Origin: an uncultured Blautia sp.
GTDB taxonomy: Bacteria > Bacillota > Clostridia > Lachnospirales > Lachnospiraceae
Direction: 5' to 3'
DNA length: 64,000 nucleotides
Assembly (NCBI GenBank): GCA_934373235.1
Contig: CAKROW010000001.1
Span: 86,094-150,093 of the forward strand
Below the pieces are notes generated by a model. It ran no database searches. It had not been told where the DNA came from and saw nothing but the letters and a program-made list of their open reading frames with translations. Shown here one piece after another: positions 44,411 through 54,600 of the stretch; position 1 is the first letter of the stretch; every line of letters starts with the position of its first letter. The translations under genes and the position numbers were made by a program.

Positions 44411-45592
44411 ATGAACAAAAAAGAGATCGCAGAGATCAAGAAACAGTTTACTCCTGACCGCTGCTCTATCACCCGCATCTGCGGCTGCTATGTGGACGGC
44501 GAGAAGAACAAAAAGACAGAGCTTAAGGAAGCTTTTCTCTCTCTTTCCGAGGAAGAAATGTTTAAATATTTCGATATTTTCCGCAAGACTCTTTCCGGCA
44601 CAGTAGGTAAGAATCTCATCAACATGGAATTTCCTCTTGCTCAGGAAAGCGAAGGCGGCACACAGGATTTCCTTATGAAGCTCCGTGCCAGCAAGCTTAC
44701 AGATAATACGCTTACCGATGCTTTTTATGACAGGATCATCGAGAATTACGATTACGGTGAGAATTATTATATTATCCTGATCCACGCCGTATACGATATT
44801 CCCGGCAAATCCTCAGACGGTGCCGAGATGTTCGATGCTTCCGATGAGATCTATGACCACATTCTCTGCAGCATCTGCCCTGTGAAGCTTTCCAAGGCAG
44901 GTCTTCACTATAACGCAGAGACTAATAACATCGAGGACCGCATCCGTGACTGGCTTGTGGAAATGCCGGACTGGGGATTCCTTTTCCCGCAGTTTAATGA
45001 CCGGAGCACAGATATCCACGGACTTCTCTACTACACCAAGAACGCAGAGGAGCTTCGTCCCACTCTCATGGATGAGGTTTTTGGCTGCACTACTCCCCTT
45101 TCTGCAGGAGGACAGAGAGATTCCTTCAATGCCCTTGTGGAGGATACCCTTGGTGATGACTGTGCCTACGACACAGTTCTTGAGATCCATGAGAAGCTTA
45201 ACGACCTGATCGAATCCCAGAAGGACGAACCGGAGCCTGTAGTTCTCACCAAATCCGAGGTGAAACGGCTTTTTGAGGAATGTGGTGTGAAGGAGGAGAA
45301 GCTTGAGAATTTCGATGAGCAGTATGAGATGGCTGCAGGTGAGAAATCTGCCCTTATGGCTTCCAACATCACCAACACCCGTAAATTCGAGATCAAAACT
45401 CCGGATGTTGTCATCCACGTAGCCCCGGACCGTGCTGACCTTGTGGAAACCCAGATCATCAACGGCAGGAAATGCCTGGTGATCCCCATGGAGGATAACG
45501 TGGAGGTAAACGGAATCCGGGTAAGCTCCAGAATGGCGATGGATCCTGATGATGAGAACTCTGATGACGAGAACGCAGCAGATGATATTTAA
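44411..45592 (+). CDS. DUF4317-family protein
   Basis: A 393-residue soluble acidic protein starting MNKKEIAEIKKQFTPDRCSI, the hallmark of DUF4317, found in many Lachnospiraceae and Ruminococcaceae. Function is unknown. No signal peptide, membrane helix or catalytic motif is visible; the C-terminus is a run of Asp, Glu and Asn. AGGTAG upstream is a modest ribosome site. Repeat A copy 2 begins a few bases after its stop. Confidence 0.85.
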   Translation: MNKKEIAEIKKQFTPDRCSITRICGCYVDGEKNKKTELKEAFLSLSEEEMFKYFDIFRKTLSGTVGKNLINMEFPLAQESEGGTQDFLMKLRASKLTDNTLTDAFYDRIIENYDYGENYYIILIHAVYDIPGKSSDGAEMFDASDEIYDHILCSICPVKLSKAGLHYNAETNNIEDRIRDWLVEMPDWGFLFPQFNDRSTDIHGLLYYTKNAEELRPTLMDEVFGCTTPLSAGGQRDSFNALVEDTLGDDCAYDTVLEIHEKLNDLIESQKDEPEPVVLTKSEVKRLFEECGVKEEKLENFDEQYEMAAGEKSALMASNITNTRKFEIKTPDVVIHVAPDRADLVETQIINGRKCLVIPMEDNVEVNGIRVSSRMAMDPDDENSDDENAADDI

Positions 45593-45594
45593 AA

Positions 45595-45726
45595 AAGAAT
45601 CCTGCTTGCAGGATTCTCCGCCTGCGGCGGGTCGCTTCAGCGACATAATTCCTCTCCGACGCAGTGCGATCCTGCCCGGAGGGCTTTTTTATGTCATTGG
45701 AACATTACGGAGTAATTTCCTATGAC
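45595..45726 (+). repeat. dispersed hairpin-rich repeat A, copy 2
   Basis: Nearly identical to 36790-36922, differing mostly in the loop of the first palindrome (TT for AA) and at the very end. It starts three bases after the DUF4317 stop codon and its last hairpin plus T-run could serve as that gene's terminator. Confidence 0.85.
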
Positions 45727-45812
45727 AGAACACAAATAAGCAGTCCTCCGCTTCAAGTGCACAGAATACCAGGTGATGGGACAGGGGGGATGCTTATGTC
45801 AGTGGCCCACTT

Positions 45813-45875
45813 ACAAATCGCGGAACGATTGCGTTCATGAGCATATAACAGAGCGGAATGCAAATGTCCGCCTTA
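45813..45875 (-). repeat. dispersed repeat B, copy 1
   Basis: Read on the minus strand this stretch has GGACATT, CATTCCGCT, ATGCTCATGAAC and GCGATTTGT in the same order and spacing as 57972-58032. It lies in the 311-base gap between the DUF4317 and HAD genes, next to repeat A; the rest of the gap shows no gene. Confidence 0.7.
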
Positions 45876-45903
45876 CTGAAACTCAGATGGAAAGGATGGA
45901 AGT

Positions 45904-46695
45904 ATGAATAAAAAGATTTTATTTTTTGATATAGATGGTACTCTTCTTACCCGGGATTTCAAGATTCCGGACAGCACAAGGACCGCCCTGAAAAAAGCCC
46001 AGGAAAACGGACACCTGATCTTCGTCAACACAGGCCGCACCCGTGCCATGCTTCCTCCTTCTGTTTCGGAGCTTGGTTTTGACGGTTATGTCCTTGGCTG
46101 TGGTTCACATATTTATCTTCATGACAAGCTGCTGTTTTTCCGCACAGTTCCCAATCTTCTGTGCAAGGAGACTGTACAGCTTCTGCGCAAATGTAAGATC
46201 GAGGCTCTTTTTGAGGGGAATACGGAGATCATGTACGACAGTGCCTCACCTGCCCAGTCCTCCTTTGGAGAAAAAATGCGCCAAGAGATTCCAATGGTGG
46301 ACATTAATAAATTTGGCCGTGAGGAAGCCTGCACCTACTCCTTTGACAAATTCCTGGTACATATGCTCCCGGATTCCCAGGTTGAGAAATTCCGCAGTTT
46401 CTGCGAAGAGCATTTCTCCTACTTTGACCACGGCGACGGCATCTGGGAGGTGATCCAGAAGGGCATCAGCAAAGCAACCGGTATCCGGTTTCTCCTGGAC
46501 CGCCTGTCCATCCCCCTGGAGGACAGCTTTGCCTTCGGTGATAGCCCCAATGATCTGTCCATGCTGAAATACGCCGGTACCAGCATAGCCATGGGTAACT
46601 CCTACGGCAACATCGAAAAAGACTGCACCTACCAGACTGATGATGTAGATAAGGATGGAATCAGGAAAGCGCTGGAGCATTTTGAATTGATTTAA
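45904..46695 (+). CDS. HAD-superfamily phosphatase, Cof type
   Basis: A 263-residue phosphatase with the nucleophile motif FFDIDGTLL, and GDSPNDLSML as the metal-binding motif IV. The large cap domain between them is of the Cof/YbiV type, whose members hydrolyse sugar phosphates or flavin-type phosphates. GGAAAGGATGG precedes the ATG. Its substrate is not predictable. Confidence 0.93.
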   Translation: MNKKILFFDIDGTLLTRDFKIPDSTRTALKKAQENGHLIFVNTGRTRAMLPPSVSELGFDGYVLGCGSHIYLHDKLLFFRTVPNLLCKETVQLLRKCKIEALFEGNTEIMYDSASPAQSSFGEKMRQEIPMVDINKFGREEACTYSFDKFLVHMLPDSQVEKFRSFCEEHFSYFDHGDGIWEVIQKGISKATGIRFLLDRLSIPLEDSFAFGDSPNDLSMLKYAGTSIAMGNSYGNIEKDCTYQTDDVDKDGIRKALEHFELI

Positions 46696-46725
46696 AGCGT
46701 GTTTGAAAAAGGCTCCCGTAAAGAA

Positions 46726-46762
46726 GGCCCTCAGTATTCTGCGAATGAAACTGAGGGCTTTT
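46726..46762 (+). terminator. terminator of the HAD phosphatase gene
   Basis: GCCCTCAGT with ACTGAGGGC and a following TTTT, about 35 bases after the stop. Confidence 0.8.
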
Positions 46763-46778
46763 GCCATGTGTTGGTCGT

Positions 46779-47234
46779 TTATTTGCGTTTTTTCTTTATA
46801 AGCAGATGATAATAATGTTCCACTGCTCCCAGTATCAGGCACCCGATCATTAAGTATATTCCTATATACATGCAGCCTTTATAATAGACTTCGGTTTTTC
46901 CATGAATAAGATGCCACACTTCCCATGCAAGGGATAATATAAGCTGGAATATATAATGGATCTGACACCTGAAAATCCCACGTATAGGTGACAGAAATCC
47001 GGTGTTTTTTGTTCTCATATGTCCTGAAATGATCAATGGATGATCCGGTGTTTCACTGCTGACTCTGTCATCTGTGCGAATCATATTTTCTATTGTATCT
47101 TCGGAAAAATAAAGCATACTTAAACCAACAAAAATAAACAGGATACTCCAAATCCCTCCGCCATACAGATAACTGTAAATTCCCCCTGCTCCTATAATGG
47201 TCAATATAAAAGTTAATCCAGATTTATACTGCAT
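46779..47234 (-). CDS. unrecognised membrane protein, cluster member 4
   Basis: A 151-residue protein with about four hydrophobic segments and a basic C-terminus. It contains LSPIRGIFRCQIHYIFQ, very like SELRGIFFCQIAAIIQ of the next protein upstream, so the two share a module. It overlaps that gene by 11 bases. No known family was recognised. Together with the three upstream genes it forms an AT-rich operon of membrane proteins. Confidence 0.7.
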   Translation of the reverse strand: MQYKSGLTFILTIIGAGGIYSYLYGGGIWSILFIFVGLSMLYFSEDTIENMIRTDDRVSSETPDHPLIISGHMRTKNTGFLSPIRGIFRCQIHYIFQLILSLAWEVWHLIHGKTEVYYKGCMYIGIYLMIGCLILGAVEHYYHLLIKKKRK

Positions 47235-48252
47235 CCGATTCCTCCCTGTTTTTTTCCAGAAGATCCAGAAACTCTTCCTTCATCTCATTATATTGGTCTA
47301 TATACTCTTCATTTTTTGGCGTTGCTACATAGAATGTATTTTCATTCATGATATATCCAACCGGAAGAAGATATCTTCCTTCGCTCTGACTTACTTTACT
47401 CATGATCAGATCTTCAAAAGCCGGTGTTCTTCTTTTCACTACAATAATGTAAATATAATAAACAGGAATCATTGTCATTGAATTATTTAATTCTCTGGTA
47501 ATTGTTTTGGAAAACGCTGTATTTAATTCCTGTATATGTTCATCTGACAGCTCTGAAAAGAATATGACTGTAAGCAGTGATGTTTTTTTGCGCAGCTTCA
47601 CGCCAAACATTTCAAAAATTGAATCATCAATAAATACCCCTTCTGTAAGAAATTTCATTTTATTGAAATAATCTTCTATAAAGATTGCTTCTATATCCAT
47701 ATACTCTGTTACAGGATAATAAACAAAATAACATTCCGGATCTTTTTCTCCTTTATGAAACGGTTCCCACAGAGAAAGTCTGTAAGCATTATAATCCCAT
47801 ACTTTTTTCAGGAATTCCTGATATCTCTTTGTCATATAAATAAAAATAAACAGATTTATCACAACTCCTGCTGTAATGGCATACCGAAAGAGTTCAACTT
47901 TCATCCGGTCCGGATACAGTTTCTTCAGCACAGCAGCGGTAATAATACACAGAACCTGTATTATCGCTGCGATCTGACAGAAAAAGATACCTCTCAGTTC
48001 TGAGAAACAGGGGGGCAATGCAACTTTTATCAGATATTTCCGCAGTTTGGGCGATAAGGCGAAATCCTTCTGTATGGTATATTTTTTATCTGATTCCGGC
48101 ATATAAAAAAATGTAATTATGATGCCGGCAATATATACAATAACCAACGAGAGCACATTGGTCCGCAGAAACTCTGTAATTCCCAAAAGCAGGAACAGCT
48201 CTCCAAATACTGTGATCAGCATTTCTTTTATGCTGTGATTTGAGTTTTTCAT
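47224..48252 (-). CDS. unrecognised membrane protein, cluster member 3
   Basis: A 342-residue protein with two N-terminal and two central hydrophobic pairs (about 10-50 and 85-140), then a soluble C-terminal half of about 190 residues with many aromatic and charged residues. It shares the RGIFxCQIxxIxQ motif with its downstream neighbour. The start at 48252 has GGGGGGATCG just upstream. Family and function not recognised. Confidence 0.72.
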   Translation of the reverse strand: MKNSNHSIKEMLITVFGELFLLLGITEFLRTNVLSLVIVYIAGIIITFFYMPESDKKYTIQKDFALSPKLRKYLIKVALPPCFSELRGIFFCQIAAIIQVLCIITAAVLKKLYPDRMKVELFRYAITAGVVINLFIFIYMTKRYQEFLKKVWDYNAYRLSLWEPFHKGEKDPECYFVYYPVTEYMDIEAIFIEDYFNKMKFLTEGVFIDDSIFEMFGVKLRKKTSLLTVIFFSELSDEHIQELNTAFSKTITRELNNSMTMIPVYYIYIIVVKRRTPAFEDLIMSKVSQSEGRYLLPVGYIMNENTFYVATPKNEEYIDQYNEMKEEFLDLLEKNREESDAV

Positions 48253-48281
48253 GTGAAACGATCCCCCCTGTTAACCAAAAA

Positions 48282-49085
48282 CTATCTCGTATTTTTTCCA
48301 AGCTTTTTATCCAGCATATATATAAAATATAATATTACCCTTATACCTGCCGTTGCAGCAGTGAAAGCAAGCATATATCTGATAACCGTAACGTCCCTGT
48401 CACTTATAGCAAAAATTATGGCTATCCATAATACTGCAAAGCTCCAGTAGCTTGTCAGAAATTTTTCCAGAAGAGACACTTTTCCATAATTATGTATAAC
48501 TGCTGTAGTAACTGCCGAAATAAGTACCAGTATACCTGTCAGTATAATATATCCGGAGTTCTTCCTTAACACATATTTACTGAAAAACAATATCCACAGA
48601 CAAGCTCCCCGGAAAATGCCATCCACACAGTACCATTTATAGTATTTCTTTTTTTCGGCCTTCCAGAATCTTTCAATGCAAAAGGGAAAACAGTATTTAT
48701 ATATAAAAGCTATCAGTCTTGACAATCCTGTTACAGCAATAAAAATGCCTCCATACAACAATATCCCAATTCCATCACCAGGACTTGTGGATTCTCTTTC
48801 TTCCCATATATGAAATATCCTCTGTACCATACTTACCAGAAAAAAGTTCACCGGGGTCATCACCAGAAAACTACTCAGACTTACAAAATAATATCTCTCC
48901 ATACAAGTGGAAGGAATTCTGCTCATAAATGTAAGATTTAACATTGCCGAACAGATTATATATCCTGTACAAATACCAAACTGAATTTCATCATCTGAAA
49001 AAACAGACGAAAAAATCCATTGAATTACAAAATTTAAAAATATACTTCGCAGGATTCCGTCTGTTATTGGATAGTATTTTTTCAT
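48282..49085 (-). CDS. unrecognised polytopic membrane protein, cluster member 2
   Basis: A 267-residue protein, strongly hydrophobic, with about seven membrane segments and a basic C-terminus. A central segment CVDGIFRGACLWIL is faintly reminiscent of the RGIF motif in the two downstream proteins. The region is AT-rich compared with its neighbours. Ribosome site weak. Not recognised. Confidence 0.68.
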   Translation of the reverse strand: MKKYYPITDGILRSIFLNFVIQWIFSSVFSDDEIQFGICTGYIICSAMLNLTFMSRIPSTCMERYYFVSLSSFLVMTPVNFFLVSMVQRIFHIWEERESTSPGDGIGILLYGGIFIAVTGLSRLIAFIYKYCFPFCIERFWKAEKKKYYKWYCVDGIFRGACLWILFFSKYVLRKNSGYIILTGILVLISAVTTAVIHNYGKVSLLEKFLTSYWSFAVLWIAIIFAISDRDVTVIRYMLAFTAATAGIRVILYFIYMLDKKLGKNTR

Positions 49086-49101
49086 TGTTTTCTCACTTTG
49101 T

Positions 49102-49740
49102 TTAAAAAGTAAACACTACCTGTCTGCTGCTGTTAATCAGTTCCTTCATTATCTCAATCTTTTCACCATTTACAAATACACAGTAGTCATCCGATATATC
49201 TCCTGCATATCCATAATACATATTTCCAGCTTTACTCTGATAAAATTTGCTGTTTTCAGAGTCTGATATTTCTGCCGATTTCCCTTCATCTACACTCCCA
49301 AAATACACATTTACATAATAATCTCCGGTATTTTTAACTGTCTGGAGCCAAACATTATATTTCCCGCCGTTATATGACCGGTATTCCTTCCATTCCCAAA
49401 TCGGCATTTGATATTTATCATTCTTTTTCCTGAATATCTCATTTGGCCATTCATCTTTTTTTATATAACCATATACTAACGCGGAATTCTTTCCTTCCAC
49501 TGTAATCATATCCTTGCCTGTCTCTCCATAAAAATCGACAGCTTCAGATAATGTATCAAATTGCAGGTTTTTCATTACAAAACGCGATGCCGGCAATAAC
49601 AGAAGCGGTAGAAGCATACACAAAACTCTTATTATTTTATTTTTTATCAAAAGTTTTCTTTTTTTTATTGCCAGAGCCAGTAATATACATGTTCCACAAC
49701 TGATATATTCTGTTATTTTTGAGATTAAAGCATAGTCCAT
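49102..49740 (-). CDS. unrecognised membrane-anchored protein, cluster member 1
   Basis: A 212-residue protein with two N-terminal hydrophobic segments (about 8-25 and 37-52) followed by an extracellular-looking domain of about 155 residues rich in Tyr, Asn and Lys. GGGGGAGAC lies just before the ATG. It is the first gene of the four-gene cluster. No family recognised. Confidence 0.68.
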   Translation of the reverse strand: MDYALISKITEYISCGTCILLALAIKKRKLLIKNKIIRVLCMLLPLLLLPASRFVMKNLQFDTLSEAVDFYGETGKDMITVEGKNSALVYGYIKKDEWPNEIFRKKNDKYQMPIWEWKEYRSYNGGKYNVWLQTVKNTGDYYVNVYFGSVDEGKSAEISDSENSKFYQSKAGNMYYGYAGDISDDYCVFVNGEKIEIMKELINSSRQVVFTF

Positions 49741-49874
49741 ATGTCTCCCCCTATGGCAGCTCCTTGTATATACTTAATTTTATCTGGTGAATCAAACAAC
49801 CTCCTGTCAGAACATTTATAACAATGTACTTTAATAAAATCCTGTTTAACATTAGTCATCAGTATCACCCATTA

Positions 49875-49902
49875 TTTATAAATACAATAAATATAAATAC
49901 AA
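49875..49902 (-). promoter_or_regulatory. possible promoter of the four-gene membrane cluster
   Basis: TTGTAT and TATAAA on the minus strand with 16-base spacing, in a very AT-rich 300-base stretch (49741-50046) that shows no gene. Many near-matches exist in such sequence, so this is tentative. Confidence 0.35.
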
Positions 49903-50046
49903 ATACAAAAATATCTTTTGTTTTATATTGTACAAATAAATATTCTCATTTACAATAAAGATTTAAATTTTTATATTATTTTTTTCACTACTTCATTCTT
50001 CTTATATTTCCCCTTCAACTCCCTGATTTTACCCAGAATAAAAAAG

Positions 50047-50100
50047 AGGTTCCACACCCCGCTCCCTCCTGGGAGTTCTGATGGTGTGGAACCTTTTTTT
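50047..50100. terminator. terminator after the PrsA-like gene
   Basis: A 12-bp stem AGGTTCCACACC/GGTGTGGAACCT (50047-50058, 50083-50094) with an inner CTCCC/GGGAG stem, A-run on the left and T-run on the right; it can act in both directions. Confidence 0.88.
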
Positions 50101-50141
50101 ATCCTGTGGCTGATCATGAAGATCCGCCGGACTTTTTCTCT

Positions 50142-51428
50142 TTATTTTGCAGCTTCTGTAACCTCTGGTGTTTCTGTAGCCTCTGCCGCTTCTGTCTCTT
50201 CTGCAGCCTCAGTTGCCTCTGCTTCTGTAGCTTCCGGTGTCTCGGTTACTTCCTCTGTTGCTTCTGCCTCCGTTGTAGTGGTAGCTTCTGCTGCCTCTGT
50301 TACCTCCGGTGTCTCAGTTGCTTCTGTTGTCTCCTCCTCTGCCGGGGTCTCGGTTACTTCCGGGGTAGGTGTCTGGATTGTAAAGCTGTGATTATCTGTA
50401 ACCTTCAGCTTCTTGAGGACCTTCTTATCTTCTTTGATCTTGGCATCATCTTTCCAGCCGTCTGTAACCTCTGTGTAATGGTCAGTCTTCTTGCTCTCGA
50501 TCAGGGAATCCTTCTTTGTATCAGAAGCACTCTCATCATTCTTGGAATCAAGTCTTGCCACATACCAGGTTGTATCTGTCTTGATGATATCTGTCAGTGC
50601 ACCCTCGTCAAGCTTTCTCAGAGCCTTACGCAGATCCTCCGGATACTGAGCTGTTTCAGAAACATTCTCATCTCCCTCCTCATAAGTCGGGAAAGTTCCC
50701 TGAAGTGAGGACATGTTTTCGTCCACGCCCTTGGCAACCTCATCCATATCTGCGCTTGGATCCTCTTTCATCTTGTCAAGAACTGCCTGGATATTTTTCT
50801 CATTCTTCTTAACATCATCATCAGAAAGATCATCTCCGCTGACCTGAACACTTACATAGGTAAATGCAGACTGCTGATACTCCTTCTCATCCACTGTGGT
50901 GTCAGCCTCAGCCTTGATCGCTTCCTTCACACGGTTCTCATAGGTCTCAAGCTCCAGATAAGTCTTTACCTGATCCTCACTTACTGCAAGCTCTGCAAGA
51001 GTATCCTCTGTATTTGCTTCCATAAATGCCTTGGCTGCATCTGCAATGGCCTTCTCATCGTCATCTGTAAGCTCTACCTTATAATCAGAAGCATGCTCCT
51101 TCTCAAGGTACATACGCTCAATGCTCTCCACAACTGTGTTGACAGCATCCTCACCGTAAGTCTCGCCGTCACCGTCACTCATCTTGGTATCCCAGATGGA
51201 AATAGATGAATTGGAATTACCGCCCATAAAGCTTCTGTACATAGCCTCAGCCTGTGCCTGCTGCTGACGGACCTCAAGGCTGATGATTCCAAGAGGTACC
51301 TTCTCATCATTAATGGTTATGGCTGTAGCAGTACCGTCCAGTTTCTTATTTCCACATCCGGCAAGCATACCAGCAGATGTGACACACACAAGAGCTGCAA
51401 CTGCCGCTTTTTTTACTGAATTTTTCAT
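50142..51428 (-). CDS. PrsA/SurA-like lipoprotein foldase
   Basis: A 428-residue lipoprotein: signal peptide ending in the lipobox AGCGN (Cys near residue 25), a SurA-N-like helical chaperone region, and a central region where a parvulin PPIase domain would be expected but its hallmark residues are not obvious. The C-terminus from about 355 is a long Glu/Thr/Ala tail with repeats like ATETPEVTEAAE. GGAGG places the start at 51428 rather than 51440. It should fold secreted proteins at the membrane surface. Confidence 0.82.
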   Translation of the reverse strand: MKNSVKKAAVAALVCVTSAGMLAGCGNKKLDGTATAITINDEKVPLGIISLEVRQQQAQAEAMYRSFMGGNSNSSISIWDTKMSDGDGETYGEDAVNTVVESIERMYLEKEHASDYKVELTDDDEKAIADAAKAFMEANTEDTLAELAVSEDQVKTYLELETYENRVKEAIKAEADTTVDEKEYQQSAFTYVSVQVSGDDLSDDDVKKNEKNIQAVLDKMKEDPSADMDEVAKGVDENMSSLQGTFPTYEEGDENVSETAQYPEDLRKALRKLDEGALTDIIKTDTTWYVARLDSKNDESASDTKKDSLIESKKTDHYTEVTDGWKDDAKIKEDKKVLKKLKVTDNHSFTIQTPTPEVTETPAEEETTEATETPEVTEAAEATTTTEAEATEEVTETPEATEAEATEAAEETEAAEATETPEVTEAAK

Positions 51429-51476
51429 CTCGTCCTCCATGATAAAAGGGCCTTTTTATGCCCGTAATTACAGTAA

Positions 51477-51505
51477 ATTATAAACTGTTTTCCCTGACAG
51501 GGCAA
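51477..51505 (-). promoter_or_regulatory. promoter of the PrsA-like gene
   Basis: TTGCCC (51505-51500), 17-base spacer, perfect TATAAT (51482-51477) on the minus strand, 49 bases before the start codon. Confidence 0.68.
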
Positions 51506-51637
51506 GGAATTTCACGAAAATCCACAATTTTTCACAAATTAGCTCAGCAACCGCTGTACAGCCATTCAGTTATGAACACGCCGTTCCTGCCGACTGCCGG
51601 TATTTATACACACCTGCCACAGATCCAGCCCTTCTTT

Positions 51638-54600
51638 TTACACAAGCGCAGCCAGTTTTTCCACAAAATCCGTCAGCGCCTGGATCAGATTTCCCACAGG
51701 TGTGAGGATAAATTTCGGTTCCTGTTCTGCCTTAAACTGCAGCCCTCTTCTGTACTGCGCCAGGATATCCGGGATTCCCGCAGGATCCAGTTTTGCTTTT
51801 TCGTAAAGAGTGATCCGTACATCTTTCCCCATCTGCTTGATCTCTGTCACATAGCCCTGATGAGCCAGTGCCTTCAGTCTGGCAATGGCAAGCAGGTTGA
51901 GGACTGCTTTCCCCGGCTCTCCGAAGCGGTCGATCAGCTCCTCAAGCATATCGTCATAATCCTGCTGGGATTCGATCCCTGCGATCCTCTTGTAAATATC
52001 AAGCTTCTGGAACTCATTGCTGATATAGGTATCCGGGATAAAAGCATCAATATTCAGATCAATGGTGGTCTCAAAATCATCCATAGTCTCAATACCCTTG
52101 GCTTCTTTTACTGCCTCGCTGAGCATTTTGCAGTAAAGATCATAGCCTACCGCATTCATATGGCCATGCTGCTGGGCTCCCAGAAGATTGCCTGCACCAC
52201 GAAGCTCCAGATCCCTCATGGCGATCTTGAATCCGCTTCCCAGGTCAGAATATTCCCTCATGGCACTTAAGCGCTTCTCCGCAGTTTCCTGGAGCATTTT
52301 ATTTTTGGTATACATAAGAAACGCATAGGCAGTCCTGTTGGAACGCCCCACACGGCCACGAAGCTGATAAAGCTGGGAAAGTCCGTATCTGTCCGAATCA
52401 TGGATGATCATGGTATTTACATTGGAAATATCCAGTCCTGTCTCAATGATCGTGGTGGAAACCAGCACATCAATATCCCCATTGATAAAGCCATACATGG
52501 CCTGCTCCAGCTCCCTCTCACTCATCTGACCGTGGGCATAATCCACTCTTGCCTCCGGAACAAGTTTGGATATCTTAAAGGCAACCTCAGCAATATCGCT
52601 GACCCGGTTGTAAACATAGTAGACCTGGCCGCCTCTTCTAAGCTCTCTTTTGATGGCCTCACGGACTGTCTCCTCATCGTACTCCATAACATAAGTCTGG
52701 ATCGGCACACGGTCCATAGGCGGCTCCTCCAGCACACTCATATCACGGATACCGATAAGGCTCATATGCAAAGTTCTTGGGATCGGTGTAGCTGTAAGCG
52801 TCAGCACATCCACATCCTTTTTCATCTGCTTGATCTTCTCTTTGTGAGTGACACCGAAACGCTGTTCCTCATCAATGATCAGAAGTCCCAGATTTTTGAA
52901 TTCCACATCTTTGGAAAGGACTCTGTGGGTGCCGATCACAATATCAACCTGTCCCTTTCTGATATTTTCGATGGTTTTTTTCTGCTGGGCAGAAGTACGG
53001 AACCTGCACAGAAGATCCACTTTCACAGGAAACTCCTTCATCCTCTGAACAAAGGTATTGTAATGCTGCTGGGCAAGAATGGTGGTAGGCACAAGATAAA
53101 CCACCTGGCGGCTTTCCTGTACTGCCTTGAAGGCTGCACGGAGAGCTACTTCCGTCTTGCCATAGCCTACATCTCCACACACCAGTCGATCCATGATCCT
53201 GGTACTCTCCATGTCACGCTTGGTATCCTCAATGGCGGCAAGCTGGTCCTCCGTCTCCTCGTATGGAAACATCTCCTCAAACTCACGCTGCCACACAGTA
53301 TCCGGTCCGCACACATAGCCCTCTTTTTCCTGACGCACCGCATAAAGCTCCACCAGCTCTTTGGCAATATTTTTTACCGCACCTTTAACCCTGCTCTTGG
53401 TCTTGTTCCACTCCTGGCCTCCCAGCTTGTTAAGCTTAGGCGTTTTTGTGCTGTCCGCAGCGCCGGAATATTTCTGCAGGGCATCAAGCTGTGTGGCAAG
53501 AATATACAGATTGCTTCCACCTCTGTACTCGATCTTGATATAATCCTTGACTACACGGTCAACCTCCACCTTCTCAATGCCACGGTAAATACCCAGTCCA
53601 TGTTTCTCATGGACGACCAGGTCTCCGATGGAAAGCTCCGCAAAATCCTGGATCCTTTTTCCATCGTACTTTTTCTTCTTTTTCCGCTTTTTCTGTTCCT
53701 TGCCAAAAATGTCCGTCTCTGTCATCACTGCGAACTTGATCAGCGGATACTCAAATCCTCTTCTTGCATGGCCATATACAACCATGATCTCACCGGGATT
53801 TATCTCCCTGTCAGGATCCTGTCCGTAAAAAGCATTCAGCCCTTCCTCGGAAAGGTCCTTTGCCAGACGCTCTGCCCTTGTCCTTGAGCCTGAAAGAAGA
53901 GCGATTTTGTAACCCTGACCCTTATACTGCAGAAGATCCTTTACCAGAAGCTCAAAACTGCTGTTATAGGAATTTACGGATTTTACCGTAAGGTCAAACT
54001 CCCGGTTCATCTTCCAGCCGCCACGCCTGGGTGAAAGGGCACTGACAGCCACACAGTTCTGGCGGTTCAGCTTTTTCTGAAGATCCTTAAAACCACACAG
54101 CCACTGCTCGGGAAGATTGGTCTCTCCACGTTCTTCCCTGTGCATACGGCTCTGACGGAATTCCTCTTCCGTTGCCTCACCGTTCTCTGCGACATGATTG
54201 GGTTCATCCAGAAAGATGATGGTCTTATTTTCCGGAAAATAATCCGGAAAAGATACCATATTTTTTTCGTCTGTTTTTTCTGCTGCCGGATAAATAGTGA
54301 TCTCTTCCAGATTTTCCAGGGAACGCTGGCTCTCCGCATCAAAGCTTCTGATGGAATCGATCTCATCATCCCACAGCTCGATCCTCCAGGGATTTTCCTC
54401 TGTGAGGGGATAAATATCAATGATCCCGCCCCGGACAGAAAAATGCCCCGGAAGCTCCACCTGGCCGGTACGCTCATATCCAAGCTCCACCAGATCCTTC
54501 TTCAGCTTATCCAGATCTACTATGCCTCCGTTTTCAAAATGGAGCAGCCGTTTCCGGATATCCTCCAGCGGCATCAGATAGTCCATACATCCGTCCACGC

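Noticed and set aside
46779..49740. Prophage or integrative element remnant
   Set aside because: No integrase, transposase, attachment repeats or phage structural genes flank the four membrane-protein genes; only composition suggests transfer.
52400..53887. 495-codon open frame on the plus strand inside mfd
   Set aside because: Complete overlap with conserved helicase coding sequence and no start signals.
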